The notes beneath the pieces are model-generated. The model saw only the letters and a list, made by a program, of their open reading frames with translations. It did not search any database and was not told the origin of the DNA. DNA of 17,155 bases from Bacillota bacterium (GTDB lineage Bacteria > Bacillota > Clostridia > Oscillospirales > Ruminococcaceae): positions 1-17,155 of the forward strand of contig JAEWWW010000009.1 in NCBI GenBank assembly GCA_023396215.1, read 5' to 3'. This document shows, one piece after another, positions 1 through 6,436 of the stretch (position 1 is the first letter of the stretch; each line of letters begins with the position of its first letter). The position numbers were made by a program, and so were the translations under genes.

Positions 1-288
1 GCGTCTATTATAGACACGCCGGGGCATACCGCAGATTCTATTTCGCTTTTGCTGGACGACGGCAGCTTGTTTTGCGGCGACGCCGCAATGAATGGGTTCC
101 CCAGCCTGCACAAAGTGCCCATCTGGGCGGAGGACAAAGAGGCCTTACTGCGCTCCTGGCAAAGGATGATTGCGTGCAAGCCGGTAAGGATTTACCCCGG
201 CCACGGTAGGCCGTTTGACTGCAGTGAGCTGGAGAAAAATGACCGCAAGGCTCAAAAGATGAAGCTGTACCCCTTGAGCGATACATAA
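1..288 (+). CDS. Metallo-beta-lactamase-fold hydrolase, C-terminal part (5' end outside window)
   Basis: The reading frame is open from the first base and ends at TAA 286-288, so only about the last 95 residues are present. They contain IIDTPGHTADS (third metal-binding region, with its His), CGDAAMN (the metal-bridging Asp) and YPGHGRPF (the last His ligand). These are in the usual order for the C-terminal half of a metallo-beta-lactamase-fold enzyme of the glyoxalase II / general hydrolase type. The N-terminal HxHxDH motif lies upstream of the window and cannot be checked. The substrate cannot be told from this part; the superfamily includes thioester hydrolases, lactonases and phosphodiesterases. 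A TTG codon at 49 lies mid-domain and is not a start. A small hairpin directly after the stop may end the transcript. Confidence 0.85.
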   Translation, partial: ASIIDTPGHTADSISLLLDDGSLFCGDAAMNGFPSLHKVPIWAEDKEALLRSWQRMIACKPVRIYPGHGRPFDCSELEKNDRKAQKMKLYPLSDT

Positions 289-309
289 GCGCACCTTATG
301 AGCGCTTTT
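287..309 (+). terminator. Weak hairpin terminator candidate
   Basis: AAGCGC (287-292) and GCGCTT (302-307) can pair around a 9-nt loop, followed by only a short T run. The hairpin overlaps the stop codon of the hydrolase and lies just before the ribosome binding site of the next gene. The stem is short, so it may be only a partial terminator. Confidence 0.35.
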
Positions 310-346
310 GAAATTGCTTTGTTTACCTGATACAAGGAGGGCCGCG

Positions 347-817
347 ATGAAAAGGAGAACCGTCACCAAGACCTCTGTTTTTCCGGCGTCAAAAGAGGTT
401 ATCTTCCATCTGCTCAAAGAACTAAAGACCTTGCAGTATGTCGCGGCGCCGCTTGCAAGCTTTGCTCCCATAAATGGCAGCGAAGATATGGTCTGGCAGG
501 AGAAGGTTGATTTTGCCTTTCGGCTTAGACTATTCGGCTTTTTGCCCCTTGGAATACATACGATACATGTGATTGAATTTGACCAAGCGTCATATGAGAT
601 ATTCACCAATGAAACAAACAGGCATGTGCCAGTGTGGAACCACCGTATCACTCTGAAACCGGCCGGAGCCGGGAAAACACAATACACCGATGAGGTAGAA
701 ATCTACGCGGGGTGGAAAACGCCGTTGATTTACCTTTGGGCGAAGTGCTTTTATGCCCACAGGCAAAAAAAGTGGGCCAGCTTATTGCGGCACAGCGCGG
801 AGCAAACAAAATGCTGA
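347..817 (+). CDS. SRPBCC (START/polyketide-cyclase-like) family protein
   Basis: A 156-residue protein. I chose ATG 347 because AAGGAGG (334-340) precedes it at good spacing; an upstream in-frame TTG at 308 has no such site. The pattern is that of a small helix-grip SRPBCC fold: an N-terminal strand with a phase of F-P-A-S-x-x-x-V-x-x-L-L (about residues 11-23), alternating strands in the middle (EKVDFAFRLRLFG, HTIHVIEFD), the late strand YTDEVEIYAG (about 116-125) and a long C-terminal amphipathic helix (about 130-150) ending RQKKWASLL. Such proteins bind hydrophobic ligands or lipids in a central cavity. No catalytic residues are recognisable and the ligand is unknown. There is no signal peptide, so it is probably cytoplasmic. 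It sits alone between the hydrolase and the aldolase leader, with about 280 bp after it that hold no gene. Confidence 0.7.
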   Translation: MKRRTVTKTSVFPASKEVIFHLLKELKTLQYVAAPLASFAPINGSEDMVWQEKVDFAFRLRLFGFLPLGIHTIHVIEFDQASYEIFTNETNRHVPVWNHRITLKPAGAGKTQYTDEVEIYAGWKTPLIYLWAKCFYAHRQKKWASLLRHSAEQTKC

Positions 818-935
818 ATTTGTACGGGTTTTCGGTGTATCCTACACTATAATCCCATCTTTGCTACAGGGGCAGTATGCTGCCGCGCATTGGTTTGCAG
901 CCCTGCCGATAACGGGCGGGCATTCTGGTTTTTAA

Positions 936-965
936 ATGGCACAATATCCAAAGATATGTTAAAAT
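936..965 (+). promoter_or_regulatory. Candidate promoter upstream of the aldolase leader
   Basis: ATGGCA (936-941) and TAAAAT (960-965), with an 18-bp spacer, resemble a housekeeping promoter (4/6 and 5/6 matches). Transcription would begin near 971-973, right at the start of the structured leader. A second TATAAT at 848-853 has no good -35 partner. Confidence 0.35.
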
Positions 966-969
966 GAGA

Positions 970-1061
970 GCGCCTGATACAAAGAGCCGCCCCTGGGCAA
1001 AGGGGACAGGCCCTCCGCCCGCCTGTGGCCGGAGGATGTGGGAAAAGCCCGGCCCGGGCGC
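970..1061 (+). promoter_or_regulatory. Candidate structured leader RNA with pseudoknot (possible orphan riboswitch)
   Basis: The GC-rich leader of the aldolase gene can fold as a closed domain. A closing stem pairs GCGCC (970-974) with GGCGC (1057-1061). A hairpin pairs CCCC (990-993) with GGGG (1002-1005). A stem pairs ACAGGC (1006-1011) with GCCTGT (1021-1026). The loop of that stem holds CCTCCG (1012-1017), which is complementary to CGGAGG (1030-1035), giving an H-type pseudoknot. A last hairpin pairs GGG (1040-1042) with CCC (1048-1050). The gene's ribosome binding site (1081-1086) follows about 20 nt later. I compared it by eye with the consensus of common riboswitches (TPP, FMN, SAM-I, cobalamin, ZTP, THF, fluoride, preQ1, guanidine, c-di-AMP) and recognise none. 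All pairings were read by hand; no covariation evidence is available. Confidence 0.45.
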
Positions 1062-1094
1062 GACAGAAGGGCGATTTTATAAGGGGGCATACAC

Positions 1095-1772
1095 ATGAAT
1101 TATCTGTTGGACACCGCCGACATTGAGACGATACAGCGGGCTGCCGACTATCTGCCGGTTTCGGGGGTGACCTCTAACCCCAGCATCGTTAAGGAGGAGG
1201 GCCGCATCGACTTTTTTGCCCATATGAGGACTATCCGCAAAATCATCGGCATCACCCGTTCGCTGCATATTCAGGTCACCGCCACCAGCGCCGACGGCAT
1301 TTTAAGGGACGCCGACGCCCTGCTGGAAAAGGTTGACCCGCAGGTTTATATTAAAATTCCGGTCACATTAGAGGGTCTGCGGGCCATCAAGCTGCTGAAG
1401 CAGCAGGGCAAAAACGTTACCGCCACCGGCATTTATACCATTAACCAAGGGCTGCTGGCCATGGAGGCGGGGGCCGATTACCTTGCGCCCTACTACAACC
1501 GCATGGAAAGCCTGAACCTGAACCCCGAGGAGGCTATCTCCTTTTTTACCCGGATGATTGAGCTGTATGGCTACCAGACCAAGGTGGTCGCCGCCAGCTT
1601 TAAGAATATTGGTCAGGTGAACCGGGCCTTTATGGCGGGCGCGCAGGCGGCCACCCTTAACCCGGCGCTCATTGAGGCCGCGCTGGCGATGCCCGACATC
1701 ACCAAAGCGGTAGAGGAGTTCAGCCTCGACTGGCAGAGCATTTACGGCGACAAGCTGATTGCCGACCTGTAG
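1095..1772 (+). CDS. fsa: Fructose-6-phosphate aldolase-type transaldolase
   Basis: A 225-residue protein of the short transaldolase/FSA class (about 220 residues), a cytoplasmic TIM barrel acting through a Schiff base. The active-site lysine is K87 in YIKIPVT. Two residues point to aldolase rather than transaldolase activity: Q60 in HIQVTATS, where classical transaldolase has Glu, and Y133 in APYYNR, which matches the catalytic Tyr of FSA where transaldolase B uses Phe. The N-terminal LLDTADI and GVTSNPSIV segments are typical. FSA splits fructose-6-phosphate to dihydroxyacetone and glyceraldehyde-3-phosphate; several Firmicute relatives of this length are true transaldolases, so the exact activity is uncertain. 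The start ATG has AAGGGGG (1081-1086) upstream. The gene follows the structured leader, and a racemase-family gene lies 86 bp downstream on the same strand. Confidence 0.88.
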   Translation: MNYLLDTADIETIQRAADYLPVSGVTSNPSIVKEEGRIDFFAHMRTIRKIIGITRSLHIQVTATSADGILRDADALLEKVDPQVYIKIPVTLEGLRAIKLLKQQGKNVTATGIYTINQGLLAMEAGADYLAPYYNRMESLNLNPEEAISFFTRMIELYGYQTKVVAASFKNIGQVNRAFMAGAQAATLNPALIEAALAMPDITKAVEEFSLDWQSIYGDKLIADL

Positions 1773-1858
1773 AAGCGACACCCGCCACTTTGGATGGGCT
1801 GCCCTTTAGGTATGGAGCCGACGACGGCAGATAAAATCGGGTTCATGGAGGAACAGGG

Positions 1859-2551
1859 ATGAAAACCATTGGACTACTGGGCGGGATGAGCTGGGAAAGC
1901 ACCGTCACCTATTACCGGCTGATTAACGAAACGGTGAAGGAGAAGCTGGGCGGGCTGCACAGCGCAAAATGCCTGCTTTACAGCGTAGATTTTGCCGAGA
2001 TTGAAGCCTGCCAGTCCAGAGGCGAATGGGAAAAAAGCGGTGAGATACTGGCCGCAGCGGCGGCGGCGCTGGAAAGAGCCGGGGCCGATTTCATCGTTAT
2101 CTGCACCAATACCATGCACAAGGTGGCCCCGCAGATAGAGGCCGCCGTCACTATCCCGGTGGTACATATTGCCGAAGCCACCGCCGACCAACTGGAAGCC
2201 GGCGGCATCACCAGAGTGGCGCTGCTGGGCACAAGGTACACCATGACCCAGGATTTTTACCGGCAGAAGCTCATCGACCGGGGCATCGAGGTGCTGATAC
2301 CCGAAGAAGCGGATATCGAGCTGGTCAATGCGGTCATCTACAACCAGCTTTGCCTTGGCATAATCTCGGAAGCCTCAAAGGCAGAGTATATCCGGGTGAT
2401 GCGGGCGCTGGCCCGGCGGGGGGCGCAGGGGGTTATTCTGGGCTGCACCGAGATTGGCCTGCTGGTGGGGCAGGCCGATGTGGAAATCCCGCTGTTTGAT
2501 ACCGCGGAGATACATGCAAAAAAAGCCGCGCTGCTGGCGATGGGTCTGTAA
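1859..2551 (+). CDS. Aspartate/glutamate racemase-family amino-acid racemase
   Basis: A 230-residue cytoplasmic protein of the PLP-independent Asp/Glu racemase superfamily, which interconverts amino-acid enantiomers with two catalytic cysteines. Both are present: C82 in ICTNTMHK and C196 in LGCTEIG, each closing one of the two duplicated alpha/beta domains. The opening KTIGLLGGMSWEST is the hallmark of the aspartate racemase / YgeA branch rather than MurI glutamate racemase. The substrate may be Asp, Glu, or a broader set such as homoserine or lysine, as for YgeA. ATG 1859 is supported by GGAGG (1847-1851). It lies 86 bp after the aldolase gene with no visible terminator between, so the two may be co-transcribed. 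Transcription ends at the strong hairpin 2574-2615. Confidence 0.88.
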   Translation: MKTIGLLGGMSWESTVTYYRLINETVKEKLGGLHSAKCLLYSVDFAEIEACQSRGEWEKSGEILAAAAAALERAGADFIVICTNTMHKVAPQIEAAVTIPVVHIAEATADQLEAGGITRVALLGTRYTMTQDFYRQKLIDRGIEVLIPEEADIELVNAVIYNQLCLGIISEASKAEYIRVMRALARRGAQGVILGCTEIGLLVGQADVEIPLFDTAEIHAKKAALLAMGL

Positions 2552-2573
2552 AAAAGGCCGCAGCCCTGCAAAA

Positions 2574-2615
2574 CGCCGCCGCCCATGCACAGATGGGCGG
2601 CGGCGCTGTTTTTTT
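2574..2615 (+). terminator. Strong intrinsic terminator, possibly bidirectional
   Basis: A perfect 13-bp GC-rich stem (2574-2586 with 2593-2605) with a 6-nt loop GCACAG is followed by CTG and a run of eight T. It ends the racemase transcript. On the other strand the same stem is followed by TTTT, so it may also serve the convergent dehydrogenase gene that stops at 2643. Confidence 0.9.
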
Positions 2616-2642
2616 GGTTATAGCCCGGCAAAGGCGGCATGC

Positions 2643-3902
2643 TTAAACCGCGCTGCCCAGCATATGGCGCACCCGCATAAAGGTGAGGCGGTTGCGCACA
2701 TAGGGTGAAACCTCCAGCAGCCTGGGCAATACCGCTTCCTCCAGCCCCAAATCTGCCAGCGTGCTTTTGGCGCCGATTTCGCGAAAGAGCTCCTCCAGCT
2801 CCTCACGGGTGGGCAGCCCTGCAATCAGCTTGCGGATATTGGGCCACTGCTCCCCTATTCTTTCGGGGGTGACCTGCGCCAGACAGTCCTTGTTGTTTTC
2901 AGCCAGCACCGAGGCCAGCAGCCGCTTGCCGAAAATGCCCTCAAGGTAGCTTTCTGCGATGGGCTCATAGGCTTGCAGACAGGGGCGGATATCCTCGATG
3001 GCGGCAAGGCGGTGGTATTCCCCCGCAGCCAGCGCCGCGCCTACCCCGACCTTTTCGCCGTGCAGGGCGGTGGAGCGCACCGGCAGGCCCTCGGGCTCCA
3101 TCTCAATAAAGTGGGAGATATGATGCTCTGCCCCCGAGGCGGGGCGGGAGTTGCCCATCATCTGCATGGCAAGCCCCGACAGCAGCAGGCCGTAGGTGAG
3201 CTGCTCAAAGGCGTCGGTATCCTGCCGCACCACCTTGCGGCAGGAGCTGTGCACCGCCGCGGCCGCCTGACGGGTCATATCCTCAATCACCGGGCAGAGG
3301 AACTCGCCGGTAAGCAGGTGGGCGATGTTCCAATCCAAAAGGGCGGTGTATTTGCCCAGAATATCCCCTACCCCGCTCAGGGCGAGGTGCGGCGGCGCCT
3401 GACGGATGACCTCGGTATCGGCCAGAACCATGATGGGCGCCACACCGGGCAGCGTCTTTTTAAAGCCCTCCCATGTCATGGCCGAAACGGTGGAGCAGAA
3501 GCCGTCCACGCTGGCGGCGGTGGGGCAGGATACAAAGGGGATGCCCCGCTCGTTGGCGCAGTAGCGCACGATATCATGCACCGTGCCGCTGCCTACCGCG
3601 ATGAGTATCTCCACATCCTGCTCCAACTGGGCCAGCACCCTGGCGGTGCCGTGCTCGTCGGCGTGCAGGTTTTCGGCCGGCAGGATAATCTCCTGCTGCA
3701 CCGCCGGGCGCACAAGGCCGCCGGCGTTATATGTATTCTGGTCGTAAACCGCCGCGCGCTTGCCGCCTGCCCCCACCTGTGCCATAAATTCGTCAAACCT
3801 TTTCAGGCAGCCGCTTTCGATAATCACCAGTTTGGTGAACATCTCATGGCTGTGGCCGCAGCGGCAGGCCCCGCTGTATTTTTTACTGTCAATGGTTATC
3901 AT
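2643..3902 (-). CDS. egsA: sn-glycerol-1-phosphate dehydrogenase (AraM/EgsA family)
   Basis: A 419-residue NAD(P)-dependent metalloenzyme that reduces dihydroxyacetone phosphate to sn-glycerol-1-phosphate, the backbone of archaeal lipids; Firmicutes have the AraM version. Visible motifs: GSGTVHDIVRY (about 104-114, nucleotide binding), TAASVDGFCS (about 128-137), and three probable metal ligands, D180 (SGVGDILGKY), H260 (ASGAEHHISH) and H281 (ALHGEKVG). The N-terminus has a CRCGHSH cluster (13-19). I placed the start at ATG 3902 because GGGAGG sits about 8 nt before it; the longer frame from 3944 would add 14 residues and has no better site. It is transcribed divergently from the DeoR-type regulator, from a near-consensus promoter at 3993-4021 that is overlapped by repeats. 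The closely related iron-dependent alcohol dehydrogenase / dehydroquinate synthase family is a less likely assignment. Confidence 0.88.
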   Translation of the reverse strand: MITIDSKKYSGACRCGHSHEMFTKLVIIESGCLKRFDEFMAQVGAGGKRAAVYDQNTYNAGGLVRPAVQQEIILPAENLHADEHGTARVLAQLEQDVEILIAVGSGTVHDIVRYCANERGIPFVSCPTAASVDGFCSTVSAMTWEGFKKTLPGVAPIMVLADTEVIRQAPPHLALSGVGDILGKYTALLDWNIAHLLTGEFLCPVIEDMTRQAAAAVHSSCRKVVRQDTDAFEQLTYGLLLSGLAMQMMGNSRPASGAEHHISHFIEMEPEGLPVRSTALHGEKVGVGAALAAGEYHRLAAIEDIRPCLQAYEPIAESYLEGIFGKRLLASVLAENNKDCLAQVTPERIGEQWPNIRKLIAGLPTREELEELFREIGAKSTLADLGLEEAVLPRLLEVSPYVRNRLTFMRVRHMLGSAV

Positions 3903-3961
3903 CTGCCCAACCTCCCGCAATGCTGTAGCAACCAATGCCCTCATAGAGCATTTTGAAGCTT

Positions 3962-4016
3962 TTTCGCAATTTATAGTTTCGATTTATTTCAAATTATAAC
4001 GTATTAAATTTCGATT
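3962..4016. promoter_or_regulatory. Candidate operator: TTTCG repeats
   Basis: TTTCG occurs at 3962-3966, 3977-3981 and 4009-4013. The latter two lie in a longer shared TTTCGATT (3977-3984, 4009-4016), 32 bp or three helical turns apart. A related TTTCA lies at 3987-3991. DeoR-family regulators often bind reiterated TTTCG/CTTTC-type half-sites. One copy lies in the spacer of the dehydrogenase promoter and another near its expected start point, a layout suited to repression by the adjacent regulator. Confidence 0.5.
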
Positions 4017-4021
4017 GTCCA
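3993..4021 (-). promoter_or_regulatory. Promoter of the glycerol-1-phosphate dehydrogenase gene
   Basis: Read on the minus strand, TGGACA (4021-4016; 5/6 match to -35) and TATAAT (3998-3993; perfect -10) are separated by exactly 17 bp. Transcription should begin near 3986, giving a leader of about 85 nt. The spacer contains one TTTCGATT repeat. Confidence 0.75.
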
Positions 4022-4077
4022 GTATTTAGAAATTCAATTTATATTTTTATCTGCCATGGGCGGTGCAGGCACGGCGT

Positions 4078-4106
4078 TTGACAACCCAAAGTGCAGGCGG
4101 TAAGAT
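4078..4106 (+). promoter_or_regulatory. Promoter of the DeoR-type regulator gene
   Basis: TTGACA (4078-4083, perfect -35) is followed after 17 bp by TAAGAT (4101-4106, 4/6 match). The expected start near 4113 gives a leader of about 65 nt before ATG 4179. It lies outside the TTTCG repeat cluster. Confidence 0.55.
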
Positions 4107-4178
4107 AGAGAAAACAGTGGGCGCTGCCAAGCCCCCGGCAGACGGCCCCAAAAGGATAAAGCGGGAGGACAGCTTTTG

Positions 4179-4961
4179 ATGCGAAGCAGTGAACGAAAGG
4201 CATATATCCTGCGCCAGCTGGAGGATAAATCCACCGTGACGGTGGCCGAGCTGAGCGCCGCGCTCTCTCTTTCGGAGGTGAGCGTACGCAAGCTGCTGGC
4301 CGCCATGGAGGCCGACGGGCAGTTAAAGCGAACCTGGGGCGGCGCTGTCAGCGCCTATGGCTCACTGCGGGAGCTTTCTCACCGGGAAAAAGAGCCGCTG
4401 CATCTGCCCGAAAAGCAGGCCATTGCCCGGGAGGCCTACCGGCGTATCAAGGACGGCGAGGCCATCTTTTTGGATGTGGGCACCACCACGCTGGAGCTGG
4501 CCCGCCTGATTGTAACCGGGCCGTTGCGCAACATTCTGGTCAGCACCAACTCCATCCATCTGGCCATGGAGCTGAGCAAGGCCGAGAATATCCATGTGAT
4601 TGTCATCGGCGGCGAGCTGCGGGGCAATATCTATTCCTGCGTGGGCTCGCTTGCCGACTGGTCGCTGCGGCAGTTGTTCTTTGACCGGTGCTTTATCTCC
4701 TCCAACCGCTTTTCTGTGGAGCATGGGGCCACTACCCCCATCTTTCAGGAGGCCGACGTAAAGCGCCTCGCCCTCGGGGCCTCCAAGGAGCGCTGCTTCT
4801 TGCTGGATAGCAGCAAGTTTGGGGATGATTCTCTGGTGCTGGTGGCGGCCCCCGCCGAAATGGATACCCTGATTACCGACTGGCACGCCCCCCAGCGGCT
4901 GTTGCAGGGCTTTGCCGAAAAAGGGGTGGAGGTCATTGCCGCCCAGCCCCCGCAGCCGTAA
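4179..4961 (+). CDS. DeoR/GlpR-family transcriptional regulator
   Basis: A 260-residue protein with the two DeoR domains. The N-terminal winged helix (about 3-58) reads ERKAYILRQLE ... VTVAELSAALSLSE ... GQLKRTWGGA. The C-terminal sugar-phosphate sensor (about 75-240) has FLDVGTTTLELARL, VSTNSIHLAMEL, VIGGELRG, GATTPIFQEADVKR and LLDSSKFG. In this family the C-terminal domain binds a phosphorylated sugar or related metabolite and releases DNA. ATG 4179 has GGGAGG (4163-4168) 10 nt upstream; an in-frame TTG at 4176 has slightly better spacing and would add one residue. It is divergent from the glycerol-1-phosphate dehydrogenase gene, with TTTCG repeats between, so it probably controls that gene. 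Whether it also controls the downstream importer is unknown, since a strong terminator separates them. The recognition helix reads SVRKLL rather than the common TIRRDL. Confidence 0.9.
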   Translation: MRSSERKAYILRQLEDKSTVTVAELSAALSLSEVSVRKLLAAMEADGQLKRTWGGAVSAYGSLRELSHREKEPLHLPEKQAIAREAYRRIKDGEAIFLDVGTTTLELARLIVTGPLRNILVSTNSIHLAMELSKAENIHVIVIGGELRGNIYSCVGSLADWSLRQLFFDRCFISSNRFSVEHGATTPIFQEADVKRLALGASKERCFLLDSSKFGDDSLVLVAAPAEMDTLITDWHAPQRLLQGFAEKGVEVIAAQPPQP

Positions 4962-5013
4962 CGCCGTTTTTGTAAGCTGCCCTGTTTTTAACATCATTGA
5001 TATCAAAAGGCCG

Positions 5014-5056
5014 GATGGCTGGCGCCCCTGCGTAGGGCGCCAGCCATCCTTTTTTG
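5014..5056 (+). terminator. Strong intrinsic terminator after the DeoR-type gene
   Basis: A perfect 15-bp stem (5014-5028 with 5036-5050) with a 7-nt loop CTGCGTA is followed by six T (5051-5056). It isolates the regulator transcript from the importer operon downstream. Confidence 0.92.
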
Positions 5057-5094
5057 CATATCGGGCAGATTGCACATTTTTAGGCCCTATTATT

Positions 5095-5176
5095 TGGACA
5101 CATACTGTATATTATGAGCAATGTTACATTGTTGAAACAATTGAAACAATATTATGAATAATTTACCTTTTATGAT
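5095..5176 (+). promoter_or_regulatory. Repeat-rich control region of the importer operon
   Basis: The AT-rich stretch before the importer holds several symmetric or repeated sites: CAATGT-T-ACATTG (5119-5131), ATTGTT-GA-AACAAT (5128-5141), tandem TTGAAACAA (5132-5140 and 5141-5149) and ATTAT-GA-ATAAT (5151-5162). A good -10 (TATGAT, 5171-5176) has no proper -35; the tandem repeat would centre near -42 relative to the expected start, the place where OmpR/PhoB-type activators often bind. Another possible -10 is TATTAT at 5110-5115. The remaining leader (5177-5305) is over 100 nt long and shows no gene. Confidence 0.45.
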
Positions 5177-5305
5177 GGTGATGTGCAGTAAAAGTAGAGA
5201 AAATCCATAATACCCGCTTCCTCTGCGGCTCCACTGGGTTTACTCGGCGGCAACCGGGCCTGACTGGTGTGCAACAACTGTTTGTCAAATGAGAGGAGAG
5301 TATCT

Positions 5306-6433
5306 GTGAGCGTAAATATTACCATCAAGAATGCCAGAAAGCAGTTCGGGGAGGCGGTTATCATCCCCGATTTGAGCCTGAACATCAAGGAAGGGGAATT
5401 TTTCACCCTGCTTGGCCCCTCGGGCTGCGGCAAAACCACCCTCCTGCGCATGATAGCGGGCTTTAACAGCATTGAGGGCGGCGAATTTTACTTTAACGAT
5501 ACCTTGGTCAACGATATGGACCCCGGCAAGCGCAACATCGGCATGGTGTTCCAGAACTATGCCATCTTCCCCAACATGACGGTGCGCAAAAACGTTGCCT
5601 TCGGCCTAAAAAACCGCAAGATGCCCTCCGACGAGGTGAAAAAGCTGACCGACGAGTTTTTAAAACTGGTGCATGTTGACCAGTACGCCGACCGCATGCC
5701 CGACCGCCTCTCGGGCGGCCAGCAGCAGCGTGTGGCGCTGGCCCGGGCGCTGGTTATCCACCCCGACGTGCTGCTGATGGATGAGCCGCTTTCTAATCTG
5801 GACGCAAAGCTGCGCGTCGAGATGCGCACCATCATCAAAAACCTGCAGCACAGCGTAGGCATCACCACTGTGTATGTCACCCACGACCAGGAGGAGGCCA
5901 TGGCGGTTTCTGACCGCATCGCCGTAATGAATGGGGGCGTTATCCAGCATGTGGGCGCGCCCAAGGATATCTACCAGCGCCCGGCCAACCTCTTTGTTTC
6001 CACCTTCATCGGGCGCTCCAACCTGCTTAAGGGCGAGCTGGTGGTAAAGGACGGCGTACCCCATCTGAAGTACGGCTCCTACGAGGTGCCCATGCCCAAT
6101 GTGCTGCCCCAGCACGCCAAAGACCAGCCGGTTGTAATCTCGGTCAGGCCGGAGGAGCTGCTGATGCAGCGGGGCGAGGAGAACGGCATCAAGGCGATGG
6201 TGGACGACAGCGTATTCCTTGGGCTGAACACCCACTACTTCATGCATCTGGAGGACGGCACCGAGGTGGAGTCGATACAGGAATCCACCATCGACAGCAT
6301 CATCCCCAACGGCACCCCCATCCGGCTGGCCATCAACACCGAAAAGGTGAACCTGTTTACCGAGGACGGCTCCACAAACATCCTGAGCGGCGTAAAAAAC
6401 GATTGTGGAACCGCTGCCTGTGCGGAGGGCTAA
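5306..6433 (+). CDS. ABC importer ATP-binding protein (Fe3+/spermidine/AfuC-like class)
   Basis: A 375-residue cytoplasmic ATPase that powers import through the fused permease encoded next. It has Walker A GPSGCGKTT (about 37-45), Q-loop VFQNY (Q83), signature LSGGQQQRVALARAL (135 on), Walker B VLLMDEP (155-161), D-loop SNLD and H-loop VTHDQEEA (H193). The C-terminal third (about 240-365) is a TOBE-type regulatory region as in MalK/PotA/FbpC. GTG 5306 is chosen because GAGAGGAG lies about 7 nt before it and the conserved fold starts right there; an in-frame GTG at 5267 would add 13 unconserved residues. The permease gene begins 3 nt after this stop, so translation is probably coupled. The class includes transporters for ferric ion, thiamine, polyamines, 2-aminoethylphosphonate and hexose phosphates; sequence alone does not decide between them. 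Confidence 0.93.
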   Translation: MSVNITIKNARKQFGEAVIIPDLSLNIKEGEFFTLLGPSGCGKTTLLRMIAGFNSIEGGEFYFNDTLVNDMDPGKRNIGMVFQNYAIFPNMTVRKNVAFGLKNRKMPSDEVKKLTDEFLKLVHVDQYADRMPDRLSGGQQQRVALARALVIHPDVLLMDEPLSNLDAKLRVEMRTIIKNLQHSVGITTVYVTHDQEEAMAVSDRIAVMNGGVIQHVGAPKDIYQRPANLFVSTFIGRSNLLKGELVVKDGVPHLKYGSYEVPMPNVLPQHAKDQPVVISVRPEELLMQRGEENGIKAMVDDSVFLGLNTHYFMHLEDGTEVESIQESTIDSIIPNGTPIRLAINTEKVNLFTEDGSTNILSGVKNDCGTAACAEG

Positions 6434-6436
6434 GCC

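Noticed and set aside
970..1061. Assignment of the leader to the ZTP riboswitch because of a CCGCC...TGGGCA-like string
   Set aside because: In ZTP riboswitches the CCGCCTGGGC motif lies at the 3' end and is contiguous; here it is interrupted and near the 5' end, and the other conserved parts are missing.
1845..1862. Five-codon reading frame overlapping the racemase start (ATG GAG GAA CAG GGA TGA)
   Set aside because: It simply contains the GGAGG ribosome site of the racemase; it could couple translation but has no support of its own.
2973..3956. Long plus-strand open frame opposite the glycerol-1-phosphate dehydrogenase
   Set aside because: Low-complexity translation, no start context, and the opposite strand has all metal ligands of a known enzyme.
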